Source of the DNA: Microvirga sp. BSC39
GTDB lineage: Bacteria; Pseudomonadota; Alphaproteobacteria; Rhizobiales; Beijerinckiaceae
DNA: 64,000 nucleotides
NCBI RefSeq assembly: GCF_000739015.1
Contig: NZ_JPUG01000076.1
Coordinates: 171,484-235,483, forward strand
Direction: 5' to 3'
Shown here: in pieces, positions 26,353-34,451 of the stretch
Layout of the letters: the number at the start of each line of letters is the position of its first letter
Position numbering within the stretch: position 1 is the stretch's first letter
Made by a program: the position numbers and the translations under genes
The notes under the pieces: model-generated
What the model saw: only the letters and a program-made list of their open reading frames with translations
Databases searched by the model: none
Told to the model about the DNA's origin: nothing

Positions 26353-27204
26353 TCATATGGAGTAGCTGAGGCCGGTCGTGTTCGTTTCCGGCACGATCAG
26401 GCTCACCTTGGTGCCGCGCCTCTCGCGGCTTTCCACCTCAAGGTTTCCCCCATGAAGTTTGAGGATGTACCAGGCAAGGCCCAAGCCCAGTCCTGTGCCG
26501 GGAAGCTTCTTGGCATTCCGCCCGCGAAAGAAGGGTTGCAGGACGAAGGGCAGGTCCCGCTCCGGGATGCCGATGCCGCGATCCTTGACGGTGATCCTGA
26601 TCATGCCGTCTTCGGGGCGCGCCGTGATGTCGATTGACTGGTCGTGGCGCGAGTATTTCATGGCATTGGGCACAACGATGACGAAAGCCTGCTCCAGCAG
26701 GATGGGATCACCGAGGATCACATCCGGCAGATCCTTGATATCGAAGTGGAAGGGGCGATCAGGCTCCTGGCCGCCCTGCTCACGGCAGACCCGCCTGATA
26801 AGCTCCACAGGATTGAACTCACTGGGGTTGAGCACGATTCCGCCGGCGCTGGCGCGGGTATAGGATAAGATCGTCTCCACCAGCTCATCGAGCCGCAGGC
26901 TCGCCCGCCAGATCTTCTCGGCTCTGGTCTGAACGTCGATGGGGCTGAGCCGGTCGGCCCGTCTTATGAGACCCTGCGCTAAGGCGTTGATCGTCGACAG
27001 GGGGGTCCGGAGCTGGTGCGCCAGCAATGCCAGACGATCCAGGGGAGGCGCCTTGCCCCGCGCTCCCGAGGGAGATGCGCCATGGCGAGAAGACTTTAGC
27101 GAAGATTTGGTTGGCCGAGCGGCGGACACGAACATGAAGCCTATAACTTTATAACGTGATGTTATGGATCGGGTCGAATTAGAGCGCCGATATCGGTTGT
27201 CCAT
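26353..27204 (-). CDS. Orphan sensor histidine kinase lacking a sensor domain
   Basis: 283 aa from ATG 27204; ATG 27135 is an alternative and would leave a small palindrome in the leader. HisKA dimerisation box with phosphoacceptor His63 in LLAHQLRTPLSTINA, then HATPase_c with an N-box (VPNAMKYSRHD), G1 (VKDRGIGIPERDLPFVLQPFFRG) and G2 (GTGLGLGLAWYI). There is no transmembrane segment, PAS or HAMP domain, so it is cytoplasmic and must sense through a partner. No response regulator is adjacent. Partner and signal unknown. Confidence 0.87.
   Translation of the reverse strand: MDNRYRRSNSTRSITSRYKVIGFMFVSAARPTKSSLKSSRHGASPSGARGKAPPLDRLALLAHQLRTPLSTINALAQGLIRRADRLSPIDVQTRAEKIWRASLRLDELVETILSYTRASAGGIVLNPSEFNPVELIRRVCREQGGQEPDRPFHFDIKDLPDVILGDPILLEQAFVIVVPNAMKYSRHDQSIDITARPEDGMIRITVKDRGIGIPERDLPFVLQPFFRGRNAKKLPGTGLGLGLAWYILKLHGGNLEVESRERRGTKVSLIVPETNTTGLSYSI
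27151..27165. promoter_or_regulatory. Palindrome near histidine kinase start
   Basis: ATAAC-GTGAT-GTTAT, 5-bp arms, lying in the first codons of the long form of the kinase or in the 5' leader of the short form. A possible operator; no known regulator consensus recognised. Confidence 0.3.
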
Positions 27205-27413
27205 CCCTCGCCAAGGGACCTATGACATCGATGGGCTGTAGAACACATCTCTATGTAATGGTTAGGTCTGTGAAGGTAAAAATGTGACGGTACTGCCATG
27301 TGCAGAGTAGGAGCAGTGATGAAGTTTATTCCTGTTTCTTCATCATTGAGGTTTGCTCCACGTTATGGCCAAGTTTGATCGTTCAATAAACTTTCGTTAC
27401 GCTAATCTTTTCC

Positions 27414-27438
27414 AGAACCCTTGGCGCTGAGAGGCGTT
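27414..27438 (+). promoter_or_regulatory. Candidate EcfG (general stress) promoter for the CsbD-like gene
   Basis: AGAAC-N16-CGTT, 4 of 5 bases of the -35 GGAAC and the full -10 core of the alphaproteobacterial sigma-EcfG consensus. The -10 core ends 32 bases before the start codon. Confidence 0.45.
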
Positions 27439-27470
27439 GATATTTCAGATAACAGCCATTGGAGAGAAAC

Positions 27471-27647
27471 ATGGATCGCGATCGCAGCGAAGGCAGCATG
27501 AAGAACGTCAAGGGTCGGATGAAGGAGGGGCTCGGCAAGGCCCTGGGCGACTCGAAGATGGAAACCGAAGGCAAGATGGATAAGACCGAGGGTAAGATCC
27601 AGAACACCATCGGTGGGATCAAGGACTCGCTCCGCAAGGACACCTGA
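27471..27647 (+). CDS. CsbD-like general stress small protein
   Basis: 58 aa from ATG 27471 with GGAGAG 4-9 bases upstream; an in-frame ATG at 27459 lies before that site. Very hydrophilic, Lys/Glu/Gly-rich: MKNVKGRMKEGLGKALGD followed by a second amphipathic unit, MDKTEGKIQNTIGGIKDSL, as in CsbD/YjbJ stress proteins. The biochemical role of the family is unknown; expression is typical of stress and stationary phase, which fits the EcfG-like promoter. A strong terminator follows. Confidence 0.8.
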   Translation: MDRDRSEGSMKNVKGRMKEGLGKALGDSKMETEGKMDKTEGKIQNTIGGIKDSLRKDT

Positions 27648-27666
27648 TCGTCAGGAAGCTCATAGG

Positions 27667-27694
27667 AAAGGCCCGGTTCGTCCGGGCCTTTCTC
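27667..27694. terminator. Bidirectional Rho-independent terminator
   Basis: Stem AAAGGCCCGG (27667-27676) and complement (27682-27691) with a TTCGT loop, between the csbD-like gene and the convergent tusA-like gene. Confidence 0.85.
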
Positions 27695-27923
27695 ATGCCG
27701 GGGGGCTGGCCTTGCGGATCAGGAAGCTGATGGTGGCGTTCTCCTGCTGCTGATCCTCCAGGATGTCACCGGTTTCGCGGATCAGGTTCGGAACATCGAT
27801 CCCAGCCAGGGGATCCGTGCAGACGACCCTCAGCACATCGCCGGGCTGCAGGGCATGAAGGGCTTTGCGGGTCCGCAGAACCGGCAGGGGACACTTCAGC
27901 CCGGACAGATCAAGTTCCGTCAT
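27693..27923 (-). CDS. tusA: TusA-family sulfur carrier
   Basis: 76 aa. Small cytoplasmic sulfurtransferase with the diagnostic Cys-Pro-X-Pro motif: LDLSGLKCPLPVLRTRKAL, Cys11 carrying the persulfide. Its ATG overlaps the mobA stop by 4 bases (ATGA), so both are translated from one mRNA. TusA in E. coli passes sulfur to tRNA thiolation and to molybdenum cofactor synthesis; being joined to mobA favours the latter. Generic TusA/YedF paralogs also exist, so exact acceptor is inferred. Confidence 0.88.
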   Translation of the reverse strand: MTELDLSGLKCPLPVLRTRKALHALQPGDVLRVVCTDPLAGIDVPNLIRETGDILEDQQQENATISFLIRKASPPA

Positions 27924-28549
27924 TCAACCCTCTCCTGCTGGGCCAAGGCCTCTGCATGCCTGAGATCCTCGGGCGTGTTGATGTTGAAGAAGGGATCGTT
28001 GGACGCCACCGGCCAAGCGGCCTCCGCATGCCCATGACGGTCGAGCCAGTCCCTGATGCTGCGCATACCCTCATTCAAGACAGCTTGGCGCAGATCGTGC
28101 CGCAGTGAGACGGGCCAGAGACCCACGGCGAAATGCGCCTGCGAACCCGATGCGGCGCAAGCCATGAGCTTACGGCTTTCGGCGCATGCCTCGTGCAGCC
28201 GCAGCACCAGATCCATTGGAATGAACGGCGTGTCGGCCGGGGTGCTCACAACCCAGGCGATGTCCGGTCGGTGAGCGGCGCTCCACTCGAGAGCAGCCAG
28301 GATGCCGGCGAGCGGCCCTGGATGGTCCGGAATGGAATCCGGAACAACGGGAAGCGACATTTTCCTGAACCGGGATGGATCGCCGTTGGCATTGAGGATG
28401 ATGCTCTCGCATTGCGGCGCAAGGCGATCAGCGACGTGCTCCACCAAGGGCCGCCCTGCAAGAGACAGAAGAGCTTTGTCGGTGCCGCCCATGCGCCGGG
28501 AGAGCCCACCCGCCAGGATGACGCCGAGGGTCGGAGGAGGCAGGCTCAT
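27920..28549 (-). CDS. mobA: Molybdenum cofactor guanylyltransferase
   Basis: 209 aa. Start at ATG 28549 (MSLPPPTLGVILAGGLSRRMGG); the open frame runs 91 codons further into mrp but has no family similarity there. Transfers GMP from GTP to molybdopterin to make MGD. The nucleotide-binding motif LAGGLSRRMGGTDKALL and the metal-binding STPADTPF are clear; FNINTPEDL near the C-terminus is typical of MobA. Eleven bases after mrp and overlapping tusA, so the three form one operon. Confidence 0.93.
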   Translation of the reverse strand: MSLPPPTLGVILAGGLSRRMGGTDKALLSLAGRPLVEHVADRLAPQCESIILNANGDPSRFRKMSLPVVPDSIPDHPGPLAGILAALEWSAAHRPDIAWVVSTPADTPFIPMDLVLRLHEACAESRKLMACAASGSQAHFAVGLWPVSLRHDLRQAVLNEGMRSIRDWLDRHGHAEAAWPVASNDPFFNINTPEDLRHAEALAQQERVE

Positions 28550-28560
28550 GCGAGAGGCGC

Positions 28561-29685
28561 TCACTCGATGACGATGCGCGGCGCAGGGCGCGCGGCAGCG
28601 CCGCCCGAAAGCGCGGTCCAGACCTGCTGCGCGACATCCTTGTAGATACGGGCATGCGGTCCTTCCGGCTCTGCGACGACGACGGGCTGGCCGGCATCCG
28701 ACAACTCGCGGATCGTCATGTTGAGCGGAACCTCGCCGAGGAACGGCACGCCGAGACGGGCCGCCTCGTCCCTTGCGCCCCCATGGCCGAAGATGTGCGA
28801 GCTCTGCCCGCAATGGGGGCACACGAAGGTGGCCATGTTCTCGACGATGCCGAGGATCGGGATCTCCACCCGCTTGAACATGGACACTCCACGCCGCGCA
28901 TCGATGAGGGCGAGGTCCTGCGGGGTGGACACGATGACGGCACCGGCGAGAGGCGTGGCCTGGGCCATGGTGAGCTGGGCGTCACCCGTGCCGGGCGGCA
29001 TGTCGACCACGAGCACGTCGAGATCACCCCAGGCGACCTCCCGCAGCATCTGGGTGATGGCCGACATGACCATCGGGCCGCGCCAGATCATGGCGGCTTC
29101 TTCCTCCACCAGGAACCCGATGGACATGACCTTGATCCCATAGGCTTCCATGGGCTCCAGGATTCGGTTTTCCAGCAGGCGCGGCTTGCCATGGATGCCG
29201 AGGAGCTTCGGCATGGAAGGGCCGTAGATGTCGGCGTCGAGCAGGCCGACCTTCAATCCGAGGGCTTTCAGGCCGAGAGCGAGGTTGCAGGCGGTGGTGG
29301 ACTTGCCGACGCCGCCTTTCCCCGACGCCACGGCGATCACGTGCTGCACGCCCGGGATGCGCTGGTTCTTGGGCTGGGCCGCCGAGCGCGGGCGGGCTCC
29401 GCCGGGAGATGGTGCTGATGGGCCCGTGACCGAAGGCCGGTCGGCCGTGAGGCTGGCGAAGACGCCTTTGACCGCGGGCAGACCCTGCACGGCCGTCACG
29501 GCTGCCTGGCGCACGCGCTCCATGTTGGCGGCCTCGGACGGCTCGATGGTGATGGAGAACATGACACGCCCTGCCTCATCCACGACCACATCGGACAGGC
29601 GTCCCGATGCCACGAGATCGGTTCCGTTGGCGTCGACCGGCACGGTCGACAGGGCCTGCAGCACATGCTCACGGGTGATCGCCAC
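28561..29685 (-). CDS. mrp: Mrp/ApbC-type iron-sulfur cluster carrier ATPase
   Basis: 374 aa. GTG 29685 is chosen because AGGAG stands 8 bases upstream; the TTG at 29709 has none. Residues ~1-95 are a MIP18/DUF59 domain; the P-loop NTPase follows with the deviant Walker A ASGKGGVGKSTTACNLA, then DADIYGPSMPKL and VVDMPPGTGDAQLT. CPHCG (CxxC) near residue 290 is the cluster-bridging pair of the homodimer. It delivers Fe-S clusters to apoproteins in the cytoplasm. First gene of mrp-mobA-tusA, which unites Fe-S, Moco and sulfur-carrier functions needed by molybdoenzymes. Confidence 0.93.
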   Translation of the reverse strand: MAITREHVLQALSTVPVDANGTDLVASGRLSDVVVDEAGRVMFSITIEPSEAANMERVRQAAVTAVQGLPAVKGVFASLTADRPSVTGPSAPSPGGARPRSAAQPKNQRIPGVQHVIAVASGKGGVGKSTTACNLALGLKALGLKVGLLDADIYGPSMPKLLGIHGKPRLLENRILEPMEAYGIKVMSIGFLVEEEAAMIWRGPMVMSAITQMLREVAWGDLDVLVVDMPPGTGDAQLTMAQATPLAGAVIVSTPQDLALIDARRGVSMFKRVEIPILGIVENMATFVCPHCGQSSHIFGHGGARDEAARLGVPFLGEVPLNMTIRELSDAGQPVVVAEPEGPHARIYKDVAQQVWTALSGGAAARPAPRIVIE

Positions 29686-29784
29686 TTTGTCATCTCCTGG
29701 GCCGTTCAAGGCATGATCTTCCGTGACATCTATAGGCTGTCGGTCGGTTCGTTAAGGCACTCCCGCCGAGAAGATGCGGTATTC

Positions 29785-29809
29785 CGAACCAAAGCCCACC
29801 TTGTCCGTT
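29785..29809 (+). promoter_or_regulatory. Candidate EcfG promoter for the PPOX stress protein
   Basis: CGAAC-N16-CGTT, 4/5 match to -35 and full -10 core, 95 bases before the start codon at 29904. Confidence 0.4.
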
Positions 29810-29903
29810 GTTCACCCGATCCCTCGGGAGCCGGCCCGGCCGGCCGAGCGGCTGCCTTCGCTGATCACATCCCGGGCGTACGACATCAATCGAGGAGACG
29901 AGA

Positions 29904-30407
29904 ATGCACCAGCATGGCCATAACGATCCGAATGCTGCAAAGCTTTACTACCTGATCAAGGACGTGAAGATCGCCATGATGACCACCGTCGACACCGACG
30001 GCACCCTGCACAGCCGTCCCATGCACAGCCAGGACGCGGACGAGCATGGCGACCTCTGGTTCTTCACCCAGATCCAGTCTCCCAAGATGACGGAGATCTC
30101 TCGCGACAACGAGGTCAACCTCGCCTACAGCGATCCGAGCAGCCAGACCTATGTGTCGGTCTCCGGCAAGGCGGAGATCGTGCGCGACAAGGCGAAGATC
30201 GAGGAGAAATGGTCCGAGCCCATGCGCGCCTGGTTTCCGAAGGGCACGGATGATCCGCAGATCGCCCTGATCCGCGTCCACCCCGCCAAGGGCGAGTATT
30301 GGGACAGCCCGTCCTCCACCCTGGTGCATCTCTACGGATATGCGAAGGCTGTCGTGACGGGCGAGCAGCCGAAGCCCGGCGATCAGGCGAAGGTCAACCT
30401 GACCTGA
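29904..30407 (+). CDS. PNPOx-fold flavin-binding general stress protein (GSP26-like)
   Basis: 167 aa, ATG 29904 with GAGGAGACGAG just upstream. Split-barrel fold of the pyridoxamine-phosphate oxidase superfamily: KIAMMTTVDTDGTLHSRPM, DLWFFTQIQSPKMTEI, NEVNLAYSDPSSQTYVSVSG, GEYWDSPSSTL. This subgroup (Pfam Pyridox_ox_2/pdxH-like stress proteins) binds FMN/FAD and is induced by stress in many bacteria; catalytic reaction not established. His-rich N-terminus (MHQHGHND). Preceded by an EcfG-like promoter and followed by a hairpin. Confidence 0.86.
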   Translation: MHQHGHNDPNAAKLYYLIKDVKIAMMTTVDTDGTLHSRPMHSQDADEHGDLWFFTQIQSPKMTEISRDNEVNLAYSDPSSQTYVSVSGKAEIVRDKAKIEEKWSEPMRAWFPKGTDDPQIALIRVHPAKGEYWDSPSSTLVHLYGYAKAVVTGEQPKPGDQAKVNLT

Positions 30408-30434
30408 TCGTTCAGCCGACTTCTTTCTTTCGCG

Positions 30435-30463
30435 GGGCTGCCCTTTCATCATGGGCAGCCCTT
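30435..30463 (+). terminator. Probable terminator after the PPOX gene
   Basis: GGGCTGCCC / GGGCAGCCC stem with a 9-base loop (TTTCATCAT); only a short T stretch follows, so efficiency is doubtful. Confidence 0.45.
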
Positions 30464-30503
30464 CGCTATTGTCCTGCTCCCCGTGAGTGGCAAGGAGCAG
30501 GCG

Positions 30504-31796
30504 ATGGTGGACATCGCGACCCGCGTCTATAATCATACCTGGAAGATCGACCCGATCGTCCGGTCGGTTCTGGACACGGATTTCTACAAGTTGCTGATGG
30601 CGCAGACGATCTTTCGCCGCCATCGGGACGTGCAGGTGACGTTCGGCATTCACAACCGGACCACCCGCATTCGCCTGGCCGATATCATCGATGCCGGCGA
30701 GTTGCGCGAGCAGCTCGATCATGTGCGCAGCCTGCGCCTGACCCGGGGTGAGTCCACCTGGCTGCGGGGCAACACCTTCTACGGCAAGCGGCAGATGTTC
30801 TCGCCGGAATTCATGGATTGGCTCGAGACCTTCCGCTTTCCGGAATACCTGCTGGAGAAGGAGGACGGCCAGTATGTCCTGACCTTCCACGGCCCCTGGA
30901 TCGAGACCACCATGTGGGAGATCCCGGCTCTCGCGATCCTCAACGAACTGCGCTCGCGAGGGGTCCTCAGAGGGATGGGCAAGTTCGAGCTTCAGGTGCT
31001 CTATGCCCGCGCCATGACCCGGGTCTGGGAGAAGATCGAGCGGCTCAAAAGCCTGCCGGACCTTTCCATCGCGGATTTCGGCACCCGCCGCCGCCACGGC
31101 TTTCTCTGGCAGGATTGGTGCGTGCAGGCCATGATGGAGGGCCTTGGGTCGTCCTTCCTCGGAACGTCCAACTGCCTGATTGCCCTGCGCCAGGAGGTTG
31201 AGGCTGTGGGCACCAATGCCCATGAGCTTCCCATGGTTTACGCGGCCCTGGCCGAATCCGACGAGGAACTCGCCCAAGCCCCCTACAACGTGCTGTCGGA
31301 CTGGCAGGAGGACTACGAGGGCAACCTGCTCGTCATCCTGCCCGACACCTACGGCACCACGAATTTCCTGCAGAACGCGCCTGACTGGATCCCCGCCTGG
31401 ACGGGCATCCGCGTCGATTCCAAGGATCCCATCGAGGGCGGCGAGGAGGCCATCGAATGGTGGCGCCAGCGCGGGCAGAACCCGCGCGAGAAGCTCGCGA
31501 TCTTCTCCGACGGGCTCGACGTGGATGTAATCGAGCGCATCCACCAGCATTTCCGTGGCCGCATGCGCATCGGCTACGGCTGGGGCACGCTGCTCACGAA
31601 TGATTTCCGTGGGCTGGGCCCTGAGGGAAAACTCGATCCGATCTCCATCGTCTGCAAGGTCATCTCGGCCGATGGCCGCCCGACGGTGAAGCTCTCCGAC
31701 AATCCCACGAAGGCCATGGGGCCGAAGGCGGAAGTCGAGCGTTACAAGCGCATCTTCCATGTGGGCGAACAAGCGGCGAAACCGGTATTGGTGTAA
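30504..31796 (+). CDS. pncB: Nicotinate phosphoribosyltransferase
   Basis: 430 aa. ATG 30504 has AAGGAG 6 bases upstream; GTG 30483 in the same frame lacks this. Converts nicotinate plus PRPP (ATP-stimulated) to nicotinate mononucleotide, the salvage entry to NAD. SVLDTDFYKLLMAQTIF is the N-terminal signature, IADFGTRRRHGFLWQ the phosphate/nicotinate binding region, LGTSNCLIA, and GYGWGTLLTNDF the C-terminal PRPP-phosphate site. Five bases before pxpA and probably co-transcribed. Confidence 0.95.
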   Translation: MVDIATRVYNHTWKIDPIVRSVLDTDFYKLLMAQTIFRRHRDVQVTFGIHNRTTRIRLADIIDAGELREQLDHVRSLRLTRGESTWLRGNTFYGKRQMFSPEFMDWLETFRFPEYLLEKEDGQYVLTFHGPWIETTMWEIPALAILNELRSRGVLRGMGKFELQVLYARAMTRVWEKIERLKSLPDLSIADFGTRRRHGFLWQDWCVQAMMEGLGSSFLGTSNCLIALRQEVEAVGTNAHELPMVYAALAESDEELAQAPYNVLSDWQEDYEGNLLVILPDTYGTTNFLQNAPDWIPAWTGIRVDSKDPIEGGEEAIEWWRQRGQNPREKLAIFSDGLDVDVIERIHQHFRGRMRIGYGWGTLLTNDFRGLGPEGKLDPISIVCKVISADGRPTVKLSDNPTKAMGPKAEVERYKRIFHVGEQAAKPVLV

Positions 31797-31801
31797 CGAG
31801 C

Positions 31802-32566
31802 ATGATCATCGATCTCAACTGCGACATGGGTGAAGGCTTCGGTCCCTGGCCGATGGGAGACGACGAGGCGATGCTCGACATCGTGTCCTCCGCCAACATC
31901 GCCTGCGGTTTCCATGCCGGCGATCCCTCCATCATGTTCCGCACGGCGGAGATCGCGAAGCGCAAGGGCGTGGCCATCGGGGCGCATCCCGGCTTCAACG
32001 ATCTGCACGGCTTCGGCCGCCGCATGATCCGCGGCGATTCTCCTGCCGAGATCGAGCGCATGATCGCCTATCAGATCGGCGCCATGCAGGCCGTGGCCTC
32101 GCTTGCAGGCCACAAGGTCACTTACGTGAAAGTGCACGGGGCGCTCAACAACATGGCTAACGAGGACGAGGACCTCGCTCTTGCGATCGCCCGTGCCATC
32201 AAGGGAGTCGATGCGAGCCTCATCAACATGTGCATGCCGGGCGTCCTGATGGAGAGGGCGTCCCATGATGTCGGCATCCCGGTCGTGCGCGAGATTTTCG
32301 CCGACCGCACCTATGAGGACAACGGCACACTCACCAGCCGCAAGAAGCCCGGCTCCGTGCTGCACGATGCCGAGTTTGCGGCGGAACGCATCCTGCGCGC
32401 CGTCCAGGACAGGGCGATCACGACGGTTTCAGGCAAACGCATCCCGGTCGAGATCGACACCATCTGCGTGCACGGTGACGAGCCGAGCGCAGTGGCCATG
32501 GCACGGACGGTGCGTGCGAAGCTGGAGGCGAACGGCATCAGGATCGCGCCTTTCGCGGCTTCTTGA
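31802..32566 (+). CDS. pxpA: 5-oxoprolinase subunit A (LamB/YcsF family)
   Basis: 254 aa, ATG 31802. PxpA with PxpB and PxpC hydrolyses 5-oxoproline (pyroglutamate) to glutamate using ATP. Family signature at the N-terminus MIIDLNCDMGEGFGPWPMGDDEAML, then ANIACGFHAGDPSIM, IGAHPGFNDLHGFGRRMI, YVKVHGALNNMA and IDTICVHGDEPSAV. No pxpB or pxpC is in the window, so either they are elsewhere or this copy has another amidohydrolase role. Convergent with the dehalogenase gene. Confidence 0.93.
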   Translation: MIIDLNCDMGEGFGPWPMGDDEAMLDIVSSANIACGFHAGDPSIMFRTAEIAKRKGVAIGAHPGFNDLHGFGRRMIRGDSPAEIERMIAYQIGAMQAVASLAGHKVTYVKVHGALNNMANEDEDLALAIARAIKGVDASLINMCMPGVLMERASHDVGIPVVREIFADRTYEDNGTLTSRKKPGSVLHDAEFAAERILRAVQDRAITTVSGKRIPVEIDTICVHGDEPSAVAMARTVRAKLEANGIRIAPFAAS

Positions 32567-32588
32567 AACTGAAGAGGCGCCGCCTCGT

Positions 32589-33461
32589 TTAGCGCGCGAA
32601 AGCTTTGGCAAGGAAGGGCTGCAACGCAGCCAGCGTATCCTCGGGCGCTTCCTCTGCAAGATAGTGGCCGCAATCGATAGCGTGTCCCTCAACCTGATCG
32701 GCCCAGTCGCGCCAGACGGCCGGCACGTCATACCATTGATCGAGTCCGTTCTTCCGACCCCAGAGGGCCTGGACCGGGCACCTGATCCGCCGGCCCGCCT
32801 TCTGATCCTCTTCATCGAGACGCATGTCGATGGTCGCACCGGCGCGGTAATCCTCGCACATGGCGTGGATCGTCTCCGGGTTGGTGAAGCAGCGGCGGTA
32901 TTCGGCAAGTGCTTCTTCATCGAACATCGCGCGCCCGCGGCGAAGATACATAGCGTCAGGATCTGACGCGATCAGTCGCTCGGGTAATGGATGGGGCTGC
33001 GCAAGGAAGAACCAGTGCCAGTATCCCATGGCGAAGGCCATGTCGGTGCGCCGGAAGTGCTCTGCGGTTGGAATGATGTCGAGAACCGATAGCGCGACGA
33101 TCCGCTCCGGGTGGTCGAGCGCCATGCGGTAGGCACAGCGTCCGCCGCGGTCGTGACCGACGACGGCAAAGCGCTCGAAGCCGAGGGCCTGCATCACCTC
33201 TACCTGATCGCGCGCCATGGCGCGCTTGGAGTAGGGCTCATGCCCGTCATTCGTTGGAGGCTTGGAACTGTCGCCATAGCCGCGCAGGTCGGCGCAGACG
33301 ACCGTGTAGTTCTCGGCAAGCTGCGGTGCCACCTTGTGCCACATGACATGGGTTTGCGGGTGCCCATGCAGCAGGAGCACGGGTGGGCCGTTGCCGCCGA
33401 CTCGCAGGTTGATGACGGCTCCGGATGTTTCGATGCGGCGGTGGGTGAAGGTCTCGAACAT
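32589..33461 (-). CDS. Haloacetate (fluoroacetate-type) dehalogenase, alpha/beta hydrolase
   Basis: 290 aa, ATG 33461. Hydrolyses the carbon-halogen bond of 2-haloacetates. The residues that define fluoroacetate dehalogenases are all present: nucleophile Asp104 in VVGHDRGGR, carboxylate-binding Arg105 and Arg108, Asp128, halide-pocket His149-Trp150 (GYWHWFFLAQP) and Tyr205 (CEDYRAGATID), and catalytic His266 in IDCGHYLAEE. This set separates the family from epoxide hydrolases and plain esterases. Cytoplasmic; no signal peptide. Single gene between convergent pxpA and the M15-like peptidase. Activity on fluoroacetate versus chloroacetate cannot be decided from sequence. Confidence 0.88.
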   Translation of the reverse strand: MFETFTHRRIETSGAVINLRVGGNGPPVLLLHGHPQTHVMWHKVAPQLAENYTVVCADLRGYGDSSKPPTNDGHEPYSKRAMARDQVEVMQALGFERFAVVGHDRGGRCAYRMALDHPERIVALSVLDIIPTAEHFRRTDMAFAMGYWHWFFLAQPHPLPERLIASDPDAMYLRRGRAMFDEEALAEYRRCFTNPETIHAMCEDYRAGATIDMRLDEEDQKAGRRIRCPVQALWGRKNGLDQWYDVPAVWRDWADQVEGHAIDCGHYLAEEAPEDTLAALQPFLAKAFAR

Positions 33462-33511
33462 CCTGTGAGTGTCTTACAGTTTTTTCCTCGAAGCCAGGGG
33501 CTGACGCTGAG

Positions 33512-33539
33512 GGGCTGCGTCCGGAGAGACGCAGCCCCG
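33512..33539. terminator. Strong hairpin after the M15-like peptidase gene
   Basis: GGGGCTGCGTC and exact complement with a 6-base loop, 33 bases beyond the stop of the minus-strand peptidase gene. No T-run, so possibly a Rho-dependent end or stabiliser. Confidence 0.4.
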
Positions 33540-33572
33540 TGGTTGAGATTGAATGTGAAACAGGCAGGAGTC

Positions 33573-34115
33573 TCACCAGGAGCGGCGCTCTCCATTGTCG
33601 ATGTGGATGATGCCGTTTCGATAGATCTTCAGGCCTCCCACCTGTGGGTGAGCCCGCAGAAAGGCCATGACGCCGCGCACGCGGGTGCGTACCCTGAAGT
33701 CGATTGCGCGGCAGGAGAGATGGAGAGATTGGCGAGCACCGCCGGCGCGCCAGTTGCGGGAGCGGTTGCGGTGGGTGGACTCGACGCTGACAGGGCCGAA
33801 CTTCGCCGCCACGGAGGCGACCACCTCGCGCAGATTGCCCGGTACGCAATTGGTCGGGGCACTCGCCCGTAGCATGATCGTTCCTTGTGACACCAAGGAC
33901 GCGAAACCGGTGATGGTTCTCGCACTCGGCAGGCTTCCCGTTGTCTTGGGATCGTTCATTTCATCCTGGGAAGGGAGGCTGGCATATTGAGCCGGCGGAA
34001 CGAGCCCTTCGTCACCGTCTCCGGCTTTGAGTGCAGCCGGTGATAGCCCGAACAGAAACGCGCTGGTCACAAGATAGAATTTGGACGCGAGGCGAACTCG
34101 GCGGGTGATGCTCAT
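33573..34115 (-). CDS. Secreted M15-like (D-Ala-D-Ala carboxypeptidase/DUF882-type) metallopeptidase
   Basis: 180 aa. ATG 34115 has GGGAGA 6 bases upstream; the longer frame to 34178 is unlikely. Signal peptide MSITRRVRLASKFYLVTSAFLFGLSPAALKA, then a ~50-residue low-complexity linker, then the domain: ESTHRNRSRNWRAGG, SLHLSCRAIDFRV (zinc ligands His and Asp spaced as in M15), and IHIDNGERRSW with the last zinc His. Probably trims peptidoglycan stem peptides in the periplasm. Short for the family but all three metal ligands are visible. Confidence 0.8.
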   Translation of the reverse strand: MSITRRVRLASKFYLVTSAFLFGLSPAALKAGDGDEGLVPPAQYASLPSQDEMNDPKTTGSLPSARTITGFASLVSQGTIMLRASAPTNCVPGNLREVVASVAAKFGPVSVESTHRNRSRNWRAGGARQSLHLSCRAIDFRVRTRVRGVMAFLRAHPQVGGLKIYRNGIIHIDNGERRSW

Positions 34116-34451
34116 CGGGTTCTCCCGTTCTGAGCCCCTACAAAATTTGTGCCGCCGAAATGGCCCTCCCAACGGCATTGTCTTATTGGCCAGATAACTG
34201 ACGGTTGCGTGCGGAACGCTACGGAAGGCAACCTAAAAGAAGCTTGGCACTAGGCAAGAGTGTGCAGGCGGGAAAGAGGGGCATCGATGAGGTGGATGGT
34301 TGGCAAAGCTTTAACCTGCAAGGAATCCAAGCGCCTGAGAAATTTGGTGTTAGTTTTGAAATAACAGAGCTTTAACCCTTGCGGTTCGTGGGTCCGATAC
34401 ACACATTTCGCACATTGGACCAATCAAGCTTTTGGTCTGCTGGAGACTGGA
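34116..34451. other. Intergenic region between M15-like gene and DUF4112 gene
   Basis: 336 bases containing the divergent promoters. An inspection for EcfG, LexA and Irr consensus sites found none; a moderately AT-rich stretch (34320-34400) precedes the DUF4112 gene. Confidence 0.45.

Noticed and set aside
29886..31772. 628-codon open frame on the minus strand
   Set aside because: Antisense to pncB and the PPOX gene; no recognisable domain.
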